A stretch of DNA of 64,000 nucleotides, taken from contig NZ_KB893654.1 in NCBI RefSeq assembly GCF_000374145.1, positions 124,001 to 188,000 on the forward strand. The letters run 5' to 3'. Of this stretch, positions 8,014 to 16,198 are shown one piece after another. Positions within the stretch are counted from its first letter, which is position 1; each line of letters starts with the position of its first letter. The notes beneath the pieces are model-generated. The model was given only the letters and a program-made list of their open reading frames with translations. It had not been told where the DNA came from and made no database searches. Source of the stretch: Neomegalonema perideroedes DSM 15528. Lineage in GTDB: Bacteria; Pseudomonadota; Alphaproteobacteria; Rhodobacterales; Rhodobacteraceae. A program made the position numbers and the translations under genes.

Positions 8014-9327
8014 TCAGGCCGCCAGCAAGGCCCCGTCGGCCATGGCGTGGGGCGCGACGCGGACCACCTCTCCGGCGCGGCGGGGCTCCGTGAAGCGGAT
8101 CAGGGCGTAGCCTTCGGAGCGCCCGAGGCTTTCGGTCTCCATGAGCGCCGCCTGCTCCACGCCGATCTGAGAGGCCAGATAAGCCGCCTCCCGCGCCTCG
8201 CCCAGAGCCCGCAGACGCGCCGCCCGCTCCTTGCCGACGGCCTTGGCCACCTGCGGCATCCGCGCGGCGGGAGTCCCCGCGCGCGGCGAGAAGGGGAAGA
8301 CGTGCAGGAAGGTCAGGCCGCATTCCTCCACGAGGCGCAGGCTGTCCTGAAACATCTCCTCGGTCTCGGTGGGGAAGCCCGCGATGAGATCGGCGCCGAA
8401 GACCATTTCGGGCCGCTTCGCCCGGACCTCCTCGCAAAAGCGGATGGCGTCGGCGCGCAGATGCCGCCGCTTCATGCGCTTGAGGATCATGTCCGCCCCG
8501 GCCTGCAAAGACAGATGCAGATGCGGCATCACGCGCCGGTCGCCGGTGATCGCCTCCATCAGCGCCGGATCGGCCTCGATGGAGTCGATGGAGGAGAGGC
8601 GCAGGCGCTCCGGAGCGCCGGGGCGGCCGAGGATCTTCTGCACGAGATCGCCGAGGCGCGGCTTGCCGGGCAGATCCGCGCCATAGGAGGTGAGGTCCAC
8701 CCCCGTCAGCACGATTTCGCGATAGCCCGCCCCGGTCAGACGCTCGATTTGCGCGACCACATGGCCCATAGGCGCCGAACGGGAATCGCCGCGTCCGTAA
8801 GGGATGATGCAGAAGGTGCAGCGATGATCGCAGCCGTTCTGCACCTGCACGAAGGCGCGGGCGCGGTCTCGGAAGCCGTCGATGAGGTGATTCGCCGTCT
8901 CGCGCACCGACATGATGTCGTCGACGCGCACCTTCTCGCTGGCGGTCACGCCGAAATCCGGGCCGCCGAGTCCGCCCGGAGGCGTGTTGTCTCCGGCGAT
9001 GCGGCGCCATTGCGCGGGATCGGTCTTCTCCTTGTTGCCGAGGACGAGGTCCACGGCCTCCATTTCGGCGAAGCCCTGAGGATCGATCTGGGCGGCGCAG
9101 CCGGTCACGACGATGCGCTTGCCGGGATTCTCGCGGCGCAATTTGCGGATCGCCTGCTTGCCCTGACGCACGGCCTCGGCCGTGACGGCGCAGGTGTTGA
9201 CGATGATCGCGTCGGAGACGCCCGCAGCCTCGGCCTGAGCGCGGATCGTCTCGGATTCGACGCTGTTGAGACGACAACCGAAGGTCACCAGTTCGGGAAT
9301 CGCCTTGAGGTCCGGCGGGGCGTCCAT
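8014..9327 (-). CDS. mtaB: tRNA (N6-L-threonylcarbamoyladenosine(37)-C2)-methylthiotransferase
   Basis: Radical-SAM methylthiotransferase that converts t6A37 to ms2t6A37 in tRNAs reading ANN codons. The 437-aa protein has the UPF0004 domain with cluster cysteines Cys18 (FGCRLN), Cys46 (NTCAVT) and Cys77 (TGCAAQ), then the radical-SAM CxxxCxxC at Cys166, Cys170 and Cys173 (NGCDHRCTFC), and a C-terminal TRAM-like region. NTCAVTAEA and the IPYGRGDSRS stretch fit MtaB better than MiaB or RimO. It follows map in the same direction after 74 bases and may share its transcript. Confidence 0.93.
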   Translation of the reverse strand: MDAPPDLKAIPELVTFGCRLNSVESETIRAQAEAAGVSDAIIVNTCAVTAEAVRQGKQAIRKLRRENPGKRIVVTGCAAQIDPQGFAEMEAVDLVLGNKEKTDPAQWRRIAGDNTPPGGLGGPDFGVTASEKVRVDDIMSVRETANHLIDGFRDRARAFVQVQNGCDHRCTFCIIPYGRGDSRSAPMGHVVAQIERLTGAGYREIVLTGVDLTSYGADLPGKPRLGDLVQKILGRPGAPERLRLSSIDSIEADPALMEAITGDRRVMPHLHLSLQAGADMILKRMKRRHLRADAIRFCEEVRAKRPEMVFGADLIAGFPTETEEMFQDSLRLVEECGLTFLHVFPFSPRAGTPAARMPQVAKAVGKERAARLRALGEAREAAYLASQIGVEQAALMETESLGRSEGYALIRFTEPRRAGEVVRVAPHAMADGALLAA

Positions 9328-9401
9328 GATCTTGCTCTGCTTTTGTGAAGCGCCCTTGATAAAGGATTTCGCGGCGCGGCGCCAGAGCGCGGCCTTCAGG
9401 C

Positions 9402-10151
9402 TCAGAAGGGCGAGGTCACGATGATCGGGCCGCGCTCCGTGGCGACGATGGTGTGCTCATATTGCACGACCGGCGCGGGGGGCTCGCTATAGAGCGTCCA
9501 GCCGTCGGCGCCCTCGTTCGCCCAGACTCCGCCCAGCGACAGGAAAGGCTCCACGGTCATGACGAGGCCCTTGTGAATCCGGCGCTTGTCTCCGCGCGTG
9601 GGCCAGGTGGGGATCTCTCCCGGCTCCTCATGCAGCGCCCGCCCGACGCCATGGCTCGCGAGGTTGCGGATCAGCGTATAGCCGCGCGCCTCGGCGAAGC
9701 GCCCGACGGCCTCGCCTATCCCCGCCAGCGGCTTGCCGTCGCCGACCTGCGCGATTCCGATCTCCATGGCGCGTTTTCCGTCGCGGCGCAGGCGCTCCAG
9801 AGCGGGCGGCAGGGCGCGCACGGGCCAGCTCGCGCCGGTGTCGGCGAAATAACCGTTTTTCGAGGCCGAAACGTCGATGTTGACCAGATCCCCCGCCTTG
9901 AGCCGCCGGTCTCCGGGGATGCCATGGGCGATCTCTTCGTTCACGCTGATGCAGGTCGCCCCCGGAAAGCCGTAGGTCGATTGCGGCGCGGAAAGGGCGC
10001 CTTCGCGCTCCAGCAGGGCGCGCCCGATGTCGTCCAGCTCGCGGGTGGTCATGCCGGGCTCCATGGCCTGAGCCATGGCCCGCAGGACCTGAGCGACGAT
10101 GCGGCCGATCTCCTTCAGCCCGTCCAGCTCGTCTTGTTTGGTGATCGTCAC
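9402..10151 (-). CDS. map: methionine aminopeptidase, type I
   Basis: Removes the initiator methionine from new proteins. The five metal ligands are all visible: Asp93 (NIDVS), Asp104 (FADTG), His167 (ASHGVG), Glu201 (TVEPF) and Glu232 (QYEHT); His76 of IAHGIP is the substrate-binding histidine. The frame is open further upstream, but the GTG at 10151 overlaps the stop of the hydrolase gene as GTGA and yields the normal 249 aa (VTITKQDEL), so it is chosen as start. Confidence 0.95.
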   Translation of the reverse strand: MTITKQDELDGLKEIGRIVAQVLRAMAQAMEPGMTTRELDDIGRALLEREGALSAPQSTYGFPGATCISVNEEIAHGIPGDRRLKAGDLVNIDVSASKNGYFADTGASWPVRALPPALERLRRDGKRAMEIGIAQVGDGKPLAGIGEAVGRFAEARGYTLIRNLASHGVGRALHEEPGEIPTWPTRGDKRRIHKGLVMTVEPFLSLGGVWANEGADGWTLYSEPPAPVVQYEHTIVATERGPIIVTSPF

Positions 10152-10738
10152 GCCGTTCCCTCCTCTTGCGCGAGGGGCGCCTGAGCCCGCACCGCGAGGC
10201 GCTCCAGCAGCGCGCGGCCCTCGGGCCATTCGCCGAGCCCGCTCAGGGCGTTGATATGGCCCCGCGCGCCGACGTCCACGAATTCGGCCTCCCAGAGCCG
10301 CGCCATCTCCTCGGCCCGCGCGAAGCCGCAATAGGGATCGTTGCGGCTGGCGGCGAGGATCGTCCGCAGCCCCAGAGCCCGACGCGGCAAAGGCGAGAAA
10401 TCGCCCTTGATCGCGCCGGGGAAGTCGGGAGCGTCGAGGTCGGGCGGCGCCACGAGCAGCAGGCCCCGCACGCGGCCGAAGCCCTCGCCCGAAGCCTTGC
10501 GCCGCGCCGCCCAATGGACCGCCAGAGCGCAGCCCCGGCTATGGGCGACCAAAAGCGCCGGATGGCTCCCATTGGCGAGGGCGCCTTCCAGACGCGCCAT
10601 CCATGCGCTGAGGTCGGGCGTCTCCCAATCCTCCTGAAGCACCCGGCTGGAGTTTTCATAAAGTCCCGCCCAATGGCCCTGCCAATGGCCGGGGCTGCTG
10701 TTGCCGTAGCCCGGCAGAAGCAGAAGATCGAGCCTCAC
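10148..10738 (-). CDS. RBBP9/YdeN family alpha/beta hydrolase
   Basis: A 196-aa small serine hydrolase. Likely catalytic triad: Ser67 (AHSRGC), Asp134 (SRNDPYC) and His161 (RGHINA). The N-terminal LLLPGYGNSSPGHWQ and the W-rich HWQGHWAGLY are typical of the RBBP9/YdeN family, whose substrates in bacteria are largely unknown. It starts at GTG overlapping the stop of the carbonic anhydrase-like gene (GTGA) and ends with another GTGA overlap into map, so the three genes form a tightly coupled operon. Confidence 0.9.
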   Translation of the reverse strand: MRLDLLLLPGYGNSSPGHWQGHWAGLYENSSRVLQEDWETPDLSAWMARLEGALANGSHPALLVAHSRGCALAVHWAARRKASGEGFGRVRGLLLVAPPDLDAPDFPGAIKGDFSPLPRRALGLRTILAASRNDPYCGFARAEEMARLWEAEFVDVGARGHINALSGLGEWPEGRALLERLAVRAQAPLAQEEGTA

Positions 10739-11289
10739 TGCGGCGTCTCCGGCAGCTCCGGATTCCCGGTCGGCTTGAGGCCGTCGCGGAAGCGGGCGGC
10801 GTTGGCGACGTAGCGCGCCGCCGAGGCGCGCAGCTTCTGGCGTTCTTCGGGCGACAGCGCCCGCGCGACCTTCGCCGGAGATCCCACGATCAGCGAGCCG
10901 GGCGGAAAGCTCTTGCCCTCGGTGACGAGCGCCCCCGCGCCCACGAGGCTCTCCGCGCCGATCTTCGCGCCGTTGAGCACCGTCGCGCCCATGCCGATCA
11001 GCACGGCCTCTTCAAGCGTGCAGCCATGGAGGATGGCGCCATGGCCCACGGTGCAATCCGGGCCGATGGTCAGCGGAAAGCCGGGATCGGTGTGGAGGAT
11101 CGAATTCTCCTGAACGTTGGAGCCGCCTCCTACGCGGATCTCCTCGTTGTCGCCGCGCAGGACGGCGCCGAACCAGATGTTCGCGCCTTCCTCCAAAACG
11201 ACCTTTCCGATCAGCTTCGCCCCCGGCGCGACCCAAGCCGAGCCGTCTTTCGGCAAGCGCGGCGCATGGCCGTCGAGTTCATAGAGCAT
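10735..11289 (-). CDS. gamma-carbonic anhydrase-like hexapeptide-repeat protein
   Basis: A 184-aa left-handed beta-helix protein with three histidines where the gamma-class enzymes bind zinc: His66 (SILHTD), His83 (VGHGA) and His88 (ILHGC). The repeats run from about residue 20 to 145 (GAKLIG, GANIWFGAVLRGD, VLIGMGATV, SLVGAGALV). Whether it hydrates CO2 or is only a structural relative cannot be told. The ATG at 11289 is used because GGGAGG precedes it; the frame continues 18 codons upstream without family similarity. It heads the operon with the hydrolase and map. Confidence 0.92.
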   Translation of the reverse strand: MLYELDGHAPRLPKDGSAWVAPGAKLIGKVVLEEGANIWFGAVLRGDNEEIRVGGGSNVQENSILHTDPGFPLTIGPDCTVGHGAILHGCTLEEAVLIGMGATVLNGAKIGAESLVGAGALVTEGKSFPPGSLIVGSPAKVARALSPEERQKLRASAARYVANAARFRDGLKPTGNPELPETPQ

Positions 11290-11348
11290 GCGGACCTCCC
11301 TCAGCTTCGCCTCCTTTCTCCCGCGCGGCGGGCGGAGGCGCAAGGGGC

Positions 11349-11380
11349 CTCCTGCGGATAAGCTTACGCCTCCGCAGGAG
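11349..11380. other. 9-bp inverted repeat in the VOC / carbonic anhydrase gap
   Basis: CTCCTGCGG (11349-11357) and CCGCAGGAG (11372-11380) form a perfect stem with a 14-base loop. It sits between the end of the VOC gene and the start of the operon on the same strand, so it may terminate the VOC transcript, but no U-tract follows. Confidence 0.35.
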
Positions 11381-11392
11381 AAGGGCGCGGCG

Positions 11393-12031
11393 TCAGCTCA
11401 CGAGGCTATAGGCGCCTTCAGGGGTGTTCAGCTCCGCCATGAGCTTATTGCCGCCCAAGGCGGTTTCGCGCAGCTCGACGAGATTCCGCGCGCCCAAAGC
11501 CTTGAGTTCGGTCTCGATGGTCGCCGTCTCCGGAGTCTCGATCACCAGCCGCGAGAGGCTCAGCCCCGTCTCCGGCAGGGATTGGGCGGGCGAGGGGCCT
11601 TGCCATTGGATCAGGAAGGGCAGAAGGGCGCGATGCTCGGTGTAGGGGCCGTCCGGGATGGTCAGGCTCCAGCGGCGCTCGCCGCGGGACATGGCCTCCA
11701 CCGGACCCAGACCCAGAGGCGAGAGCAGAGAATCGCGCGCGATGTCGTCGGTGGCGAGGCCCCAGCCGATCAGACGCGGCGAGACCTTCAGACGCGCCTG
11801 AACCGCGGGATCGTCGAGGCCGAACCAGCGCGGACGCGAAGGCGCCGCCGCCGCGGGATCGATCGCCAGAAGCTCCAGATAGGTCTGCGGCCCCAGCCGC
11901 CAGAGCAGATTATGCGTGCCCATGAAGTCATGGCGCCCGCCGGGAGAGGCCGGGGCGCCGAGACGCTCCTCCAGCCAATCCTGACCCTGCTCCAAGCTGG
12001 CGGCGCCGATGACGAGATGGTCGATATGCAT
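11393..12031 (-). CDS. VOC family protein, glyoxalase-like domain
   Basis: A 212-aa protein with the N-terminal IDHLVIGAASLEQGQDWLEE and the HNLLWRLGPQTYLELLAIDP block typical of glyoxalase-like (VOC superfamily) proteins annotated as hypothetical in many alphaproteobacteria. Paired beta-alpha-beta modules are expected, with His and Glu as metal ligands, but no substrate can be assigned. It lies downstream of argJ on the same strand and is separated from it by a strong terminator. Confidence 0.85.
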   Translation of the reverse strand: MHIDHLVIGAASLEQGQDWLEERLGAPASPGGRHDFMGTHNLLWRLGPQTYLELLAIDPAAAAPSRPRWFGLDDPAVQARLKVSPRLIGWGLATDDIARDSLLSPLGLGPVEAMSRGERRWSLTIPDGPYTEHRALLPFLIQWQGPSPAQSLPETGLSLSRLVIETPETATIETELKALGARNLVELRETALGGNKLMAELNTPEGAYSLVS

Positions 12032-12054
12032 GGGAAGGCTCCCTGTCCCGGACG

Positions 12055-12085
12055 AAAAAAGGCTCCCCTTTCAGATAGGGGAGCC
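12055..12085 (-). terminator. rho-independent terminator after argJ
   Basis: On the minus strand GGCTCCCC and GGGGAGCC (12061-12068 and 12078-12085) pair around a nine-base loop and are followed by six U residues (A-run 12055-12060). It lies about 145 bases after the argJ stop and only 24 bases ahead of the VOC start codon. Confidence 0.85.
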
Positions 12086-12109
12086 TTTCCGCTTTAACCA
12101 GTTCTCAGA

Positions 12110-12153
12110 GCGCTTTCCAGCGAAGCCGACCGAGCTTCGCGTCGCGAAAGCGC
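12110..12153 (-). repeat. dispersed structured intergenic repeat, copy 2
   Basis: Inverted relative to copy 1 and almost identical to it: outer arms GCGCTTTC and GAAAGCGC, inner arms GCGAAGC and GCTTCGC, internal loop CA opposite GTCGC. It lies between the argJ stop and the argJ terminator, so it is probably transcribed as part of the argJ 3' end. Confidence 0.85.
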
Positions 12154-12229
12154 GACGAAATAAAGATTTGGAGCGTTTGAACGGCCCAATTCGGCCGGAT
12201 GACGCTCTCAGGCGCGCCGGAGCGGAAAA

Positions 12230-13663
12230 TCAGCTCCGGTAATCGGCGTTGATCTCGATATAGCGCTTGGTCAGATCGCAGGTCCAGACGCGGGCCTCGC
12301 CCTTGCCGACGCCGACGTCCACGCGGATGGCCAATTCGCTGCGTTTGAAATAAGCCGCGCCGGTCTCCTCCTGATATTCGGGCGAGACGAGGCCGTTTTC
12401 AGCCACCAGCGCCTCGCCGAACCAGATGGCGAGCTTGTCGCGGTCGGCGGCCTCGCCGGATTTGCCCACCGCCATGACGATGCGGCCCCAATTGGGGTCT
12501 TGGCCCGCGAGGGCGGTTTTGACGAGCGGCGAATTGGCGATGGCGAGGCCGATCTTCTTGGCGGCCTTGGCGCTTTTCGCCCCGGTGACGTGGAATTCGA
12601 CGAATTTCGTCGCGCCTTCGCCGTCCTTCACCACGAGTTGCGCCAGCTCCAGCAGGAGGGCGTTCAGCGCCGCGACGAAAGCCGCCGCGCGGGGGTCTTT
12701 GGCGGTTTCGATCCGCTCATGCTTCGCCTTGCGCGAGGAGGCCAGCACGATGGTGTCGGAGGTGGAGGTGTCGCTGTCCACGGTGATCGAGTTGAAGCTC
12801 GCCTCCGTGGCGCCGGAGAGCGCCTGCTGCAACGCCGCTTGTCCGATATTGGCGTCGGTGAAGACGAAGCCGAGCATGGTGGCCATGTCCGGCGCGATCA
12901 TGCCCGAGCCCTTGGCGAAGCCGACCAGCGTGACCGGAACGCCCTCGATCTCCACTTGGGCGCTGGCGGCCTTGGGGAAGGTGTCGGTGGTCATGATGGC
13001 GCGGGCGCCGTCCTCCCAGGCCTCGGGGGCCTGGCGGGCCGCCAGATCCGGCAGGACGTCGAGGATCTTCTGATAATCGATATGCTGGCCGATCACGCCC
13101 GTCGAGGCGACGAAGACCGCCCCCGCGCCGCCGAGGGCCTCGGCCGCCGCCGCCGCGGTCTTCTCGACCGCCGCCGCGCCCACCGAGCCGGTGAAGGCGT
13201 TGGAGTTGCCGGAGTTCACGAGAATCCCGAGGGGGCCTTTGAGCTTGCCGCCTTCATTGAGGCTTTTGGTGATCGCCTCGCACCAGAGCACCGGCGCCGA
13301 ACGCGTCGCCGAGCGCGTGTAGACGCCCGCCGCCGCGCCGCCCGGCGCGATCTTGGCCAGCATCACGTCGAGGCGGCCTTTGTATTTCACGCCCGCCGCC
13401 GCGCCCGCCAGCGTGATTCCCGGCACGGGGGGCAGGGCGGGGAAGCCGCCTTCCGGCGCGAAGGGCGAAACCGGAGCCGGCGCCTTTTTGGCGGGGGCGG
13501 CGGCGGTCTTGGCGTCGGCCTGAGGCGGATTCTCCGCGGAGGGATCGGCCGTCAGGGCCTGCGCGGCCTCATGAGCCTTCAGCGTCGCGAGTTTGGCCTT
13601 GAGCTTGAGCAGCTTGGCTTTGCGCTTCTTGAGTTTGGCTTTGAGCTTGGCGATGTCGGCCAT
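12230..13663 (-). CDS. argJ: bifunctional glutamate N-acetyltransferase / amino-acid acetyltransferase, with N-terminal extension
   Basis: Recycles the acetyl group between N-acetylornithine and glutamate in arginine synthesis. The family body starts at VSPFAP (65-70) and contains NSGNSNAFTG, the self-cleavage site in DMATMLGF (nucleophile Thr of TML), SFNSITVDSDTSTSD and NSPLVKTALAGQDPNWG. The start ATG at 13663 has AGGAAG at a suitable distance, and no start codon lies between it and the family body. This adds about 64 residues: a Lys/Leu-rich, coiled-coil-like stretch (6-30) and a Pro/Ala/Lys linker. The usual extension is much shorter. Confidence 0.95.
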   Translation of the reverse strand: MADIAKLKAKLKKRKAKLLKLKAKLATLKAHEAAQALTADPSAENPPQADAKTAAAPAKKAPAPVSPFAPEGGFPALPPVPGITLAGAAAGVKYKGRLDVMLAKIAPGGAAAGVYTRSATRSAPVLWCEAITKSLNEGGKLKGPLGILVNSGNSNAFTGSVGAAAVEKTAAAAAEALGGAGAVFVASTGVIGQHIDYQKILDVLPDLAARQAPEAWEDGARAIMTTDTFPKAASAQVEIEGVPVTLVGFAKGSGMIAPDMATMLGFVFTDANIGQAALQQALSGATEASFNSITVDSDTSTSDTIVLASSRKAKHERIETAKDPRAAAFVAALNALLLELAQLVVKDGEGATKFVEFHVTGAKSAKAAKKIGLAIANSPLVKTALAGQDPNWGRIVMAVGKSGEAADRDKLAIWFGEALVAENGLVSPEYQEETGAAYFKRSELAIRVDVGVGKGEARVWTCDLTKRYIEINADYRS

Positions 13664-13777
13664 GGGGCGTCTTCCTGCGTCTGCGGACCGGGCCTGCTCC
13701 CCTGAGCCGGGCTGGGCGCGCGAATCGCGGCGCAGTCTGAGGGCAAACGGGCTTTGCGTCAAAGCGCCCGGAGGCCC

Positions 13778-13810
13778 GAAAACGAAAGCCCCGGCGCGAG
13801 GCCGGGGCTT
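13778..13810 (-). terminator. rho-independent terminator after the peptidylprolyl isomerase gene
   Basis: AAGCCCCGGC (13786-13795) and GCCGGGGCTT (13801-13810) form a ten-base-pair stem with a five-base loop; in the minus-strand transcript it is followed by UCGUUUUC. It separates the isomerase gene from argJ. Confidence 0.8.
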
Positions 13811-13837
13811 CCTGAGATCCCTGCGGCTCGCGCCGGA

Positions 13838-14743
13838 TTATTTCTGGAAGAGCTCCTGCGCGCGCAGAATGGCGGCGGGCGGCTGAGGCTCGGCGTCCTT
13901 CACTTCGGCGGCGCCGCGCAGCTCCTCGATGATCTCGCCCGCGAATTTCTGCGCGAGGCGCTGACGGATGAAGCCGCCGACCTGCTCGAGGCTCGGCTTC
14001 TCGACTTCGCGGCGATCGTCAAGACGGATGACGTGCCAGCCGAACTGAGACTTCACCGGCGCGGAGGTCGCGCCCTTCTCCAGCTTGAAGGCGGCTTCGG
14101 AGAATTCCGGGACCATGACCTCGGCGGTGAACCAGCCCAGATCTCCGCCCTCGGCGCCCGAACCCTTATCGGTGGATTCGGCCTTGGCGACTTCGGCGAA
14201 GTCCTCTTTGGCGAGGCGCTCGACGACGGCCTTGGCCTCCTCCTCGGTCTCGACGAGAATGTGGCTGGCGCGCACCTCCTCCTGAACCGGGGCGGCGCCG
14301 ATCTCTTTGTCGTACTCGGCCTTGACGGCCTCGTCGGTCAGGCGATTGTCGATCTCGCGGGCGATGTAGGTCTCGGCGAGGGTCGCGCGGCGCACGGCTT
14401 CGAGGCGGCGCTTGGTCTCGGGCTCGTCGCCGAGCTTGGCCTTGTCGGCGGCGGCGGCCAGCAGCGTCTCGGTGACGATCTGGTCCTTGAGCCCCGCGTA
14501 AACCTCGTCGGGCGAGAGCGCGGAGAGCTGCGGGTTCAGGCCGGAGAAGGCCAGAGCCAGATCTCCAAGCTTGATCTCATGACCATCGGCGGTGGCGACG
14601 ACGCTGTCGCCGGTGAAGGTCTTCAGCGCCTCGTCGACGGCCGCCTGCGTCGCTTCCGCCGTGGGGGCGGCCGCGTCCTGAGCGAAGCTCGGGCCGCTCA
14701 GAAGGGCGAGGACCGAACCCGCCATAAGAAACTGTCTGATCAT
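13838..14743 (-). CDS. periplasmic peptidylprolyl isomerase (parvulin/PpiC type)
   Basis: A 301-aa exported foldase. The signal peptide (MIRQFLMAGSVLALLSGPSFA) predicts cleavage after residue 21. A SurA/PrsA-like N-terminal helical region is followed by the parvulin domain from about residue 160: VRASHILVETEEEAKAVVE, GSGAEGGDLGWF, MVPEFSEAAF and SQFGWHVIRLDD. It would assist folding of outer-membrane or secreted proteins. In Rhodobacterales a gene like this commonly sits ahead of argJ, as here. Confidence 0.93.
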   Translation of the reverse strand: MIRQFLMAGSVLALLSGPSFAQDAAAPTAEATQAAVDEALKTFTGDSVVATADGHEIKLGDLALAFSGLNPQLSALSPDEVYAGLKDQIVTETLLAAAADKAKLGDEPETKRRLEAVRRATLAETYIAREIDNRLTDEAVKAEYDKEIGAAPVQEEVRASHILVETEEEAKAVVERLAKEDFAEVAKAESTDKGSGAEGGDLGWFTAEVMVPEFSEAAFKLEKGATSAPVKSQFGWHVIRLDDRREVEKPSLEQVGGFIRQRLAQKFAGEIIEELRGAAEVKDAEPQPPAAILRAQELFQK

Positions 14744-15047
14744 GGGTGCTCCGCTGGCTCCATTTTCATATCTGCTCGTCTCGGCGTTCCGTCCGGCGCG
14801 GCTTCGCGCTCTTGGGCGAACGCGTCCGCAGGCGGCTCGCGCCGCCCCCGGACCGCATGGATATGGACCGCGCCCGCCGCCCGCCGCAAGGGGGCGTAAG
14901 GGAGTGGAGACGTGAATTTTGCGTCATTTCCGGCGGTTTTCCGCAAAAGGCGGGCTTCAGAGGGCTTTTGGGGCTCAGGCGTAAAAGAAAACGCCGCCCC
15001 GAGCGGAGCGGCGTCGAAAGCCGTGAAGAGCCGAAGCCGGGCGCGGA
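14744..15047. other. 304-bp intergenic region between rpmB and the isomerase gene
   Basis: Holds the rpmB terminator and the untranslated leader and promoter of the isomerase gene on the minus strand. I see no convincing ORF, RNA gene or repeat in it. Confidence 0.7.
14983..15014 (-). terminator. rho-independent terminator of rpmB
   Basis: ACGCCGC (14991-14997) and GCGGCGT (15008-15014) pair; on the minus strand the stem is followed by TTTCTTTT. It lies 34 bases after the rpmB stop. Confidence 0.85.
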
Positions 15048-15344
15048 TCAGGCCGCGACGGCGACTTCGCGGGCCTTGGCGATCTCATATTTGATGCGCA
15101 GGGCTTCGGGCGACAGCTCTTCGTCGCGCGATTTGATCAGATAGGCGTCGAGGCCGCCGCGGTGATCCACGCTGCGCAGCGCGTTGCGGGTGATGCGCAG
15201 ACGGAAGCTGCGGCCCAGCGTCTCGCTGGTCAGCGTGACCACGCCCAGATTGGGCAGGAAGCGGCGCTTGGTCTTGATGTTGGAATGGCTGACCTTGTGG
15301 CCCACTTGCGGGCGGCGGCCGGTCAAGTCGCAGCGACGGGACAT
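15048..15344 (-). CDS. rpmB: 50S ribosomal protein L28
   Basis: A 98-aa L28 of the alphaproteobacterial type. The N-terminal [21 protein letters not shown], then [15 protein letters not shown] and [22 protein letters not shown] are diagnostic. GGAGG precedes the ATG. It has its own leader with two hairpins upstream and a strong terminator downstream, so it is a single-gene unit. Confidence 0.97.
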   Translation of the reverse strand: MSRRCDLTGRRPQVGHKVSHSNIKTKRRFLPNLGVVTLTSETLGRSFRLRITRNALRSVDHRGGLDAYLIKSRDEELSPEALRIKYEIAKAREVAVAA

Positions 15345-15393
15345 CGCGAGATCCTCCGAGAATTTCCGCCCGTCGCGGTCGGTCCGGCGGGGG

Positions 15394-15410
15394 GCGCCCC
15401 CAAGGGGCGC
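15394..15410 (-). promoter_or_regulatory. second hairpin in the rpmB leader
   Basis: GCGCCCC (15394-15400) and GGGGCGC (15404-15410) pair around a three-base loop, about 50 bases before the rpmB start. Together with the hairpin at 15436-15453 it could fold the rpmB leader. Confidence 0.4.
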
Positions 15411-15425
15411 GAACGTGATTAGCGA

Positions 15426-15453
15426 AATTAAAGAGGCCGCCCCGAAGGGCGGC
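15426..15453 (-). terminator. hairpin with U-rich tail upstream of rpmB: terminator or attenuator
   Basis: GCCGCCC (15436-15442) and GGGCGGC (15447-15453) form a stem with a tetraloop, followed on the minus strand by CTCTTTAATTT. It either ends the transcript of the upstream secreted-protein gene or, if the candidate promoter at 15471-15499 is used, acts as an attenuator in the rpmB leader. Confidence 0.6.
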
Positions 15454-15470
15454 GCGTCTTTAAGGGGGAG

Positions 15471-15499
15471 GCTCTACAGAAAAAGCCCCGCCCCGTCAA
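15471..15499 (-). promoter_or_regulatory. possible rpmB promoter
   Basis: On the minus strand TTGACG (15499-15494) is followed after 17 bases by TAGAGC. The -35 is good and the -10 weak. Confidence 0.3.
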
Positions 15500-15508
15500 G
15501 TTTCCGAC

Positions 15509-16057
15509 TCACAACTTGCGATGGCCCAGAACCTTGAATTCGGCGCCGACCTTGCGCTCGGCGGGCTTGCGGAGATTCTGCGCGTCATAGGCGAGGGAGG
15601 TCCGCAGACGCCAGATCGCGCCCGCCTCGTCGCGCAGGGTGACGATCAGCGGGAAGGTCGCGACCATCCCCGTGACGAGGCCGCGTCCGTCCTCCTCGGC
15701 GCCGGGCTCGCCTTCGAGCAGAAGGCTGAGCTCGGTCTCCGGCTCCGCCTCGCATTCGATGGAGAGCACCTGCGCTTTCGGCGTCTGACGATAGATCTCG
15801 GCCTCGACGTCGGCGGCGACGAAGCGCGCCGTCTCTTGGCCGCGTCCGAGCCAGGCCATCATATGATCCGACTTCTCGCCCTTCTCGAAGCCCGAGAGCG
15901 CGATGAGATGGGGCGGCTTGACGGAAGGCGCCGAAACCGGAGCGGAGAAAGGCGTTTCAGCCATGGCGGGCGCGGCCTCCTGAGGGACGGGCGTTTCGGC
16001 GAAGAGGGGCGCGGCGCCCGAGGCCGCCAGAACGGCAGCGAGGAGGATCTTGCGCAT
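15509..16057 (-). CDS. hypothetical secreted protein
   Basis: A 182-aa protein I do not recognise. The N-terminus MRKILLAAVLAASGAAPLFA is a clear Sec signal peptide, so it is probably periplasmic. It continues with a Pro/Ala-rich linker and a folded region with many acidic residues (QVLSIECEAEPETELSLLLEGE) and a basic C-terminus. The frame is open upstream to 17161, antisense to the LLM oxidoreductase gene; the signal peptide fixes the start at 16057. It lies upstream of rpmB on the same strand. Confidence 0.75.
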   Translation of the reverse strand: MRKILLAAVLAASGAAPLFAETPVPQEAAPAMAETPFSAPVSAPSVKPPHLIALSGFEKGEKSDHMMAWLGRGQETARFVAADVEAEIYRQTPKAQVLSIECEAEPETELSLLLEGEPGAEEDGRGLVTGMVATFPLIVTLRDEAGAIWRLRTSLAYDAQNLRKPAERKVGAEFKVLGHRKL

Positions 16058-16198
16058 GGGGCGGCTGCTTCCTTTGAACTTGCTGGAGAGACAGGGTGTT
16101 TCCGAAAAGGCCCGCTTTGAAGCTGTCCTTTGGCGCCGGATCATGGTCTTTTCCCGCAACCTCTCCCGCCCCGCCGCAGCCTGCAAGGAGATCCCCGG

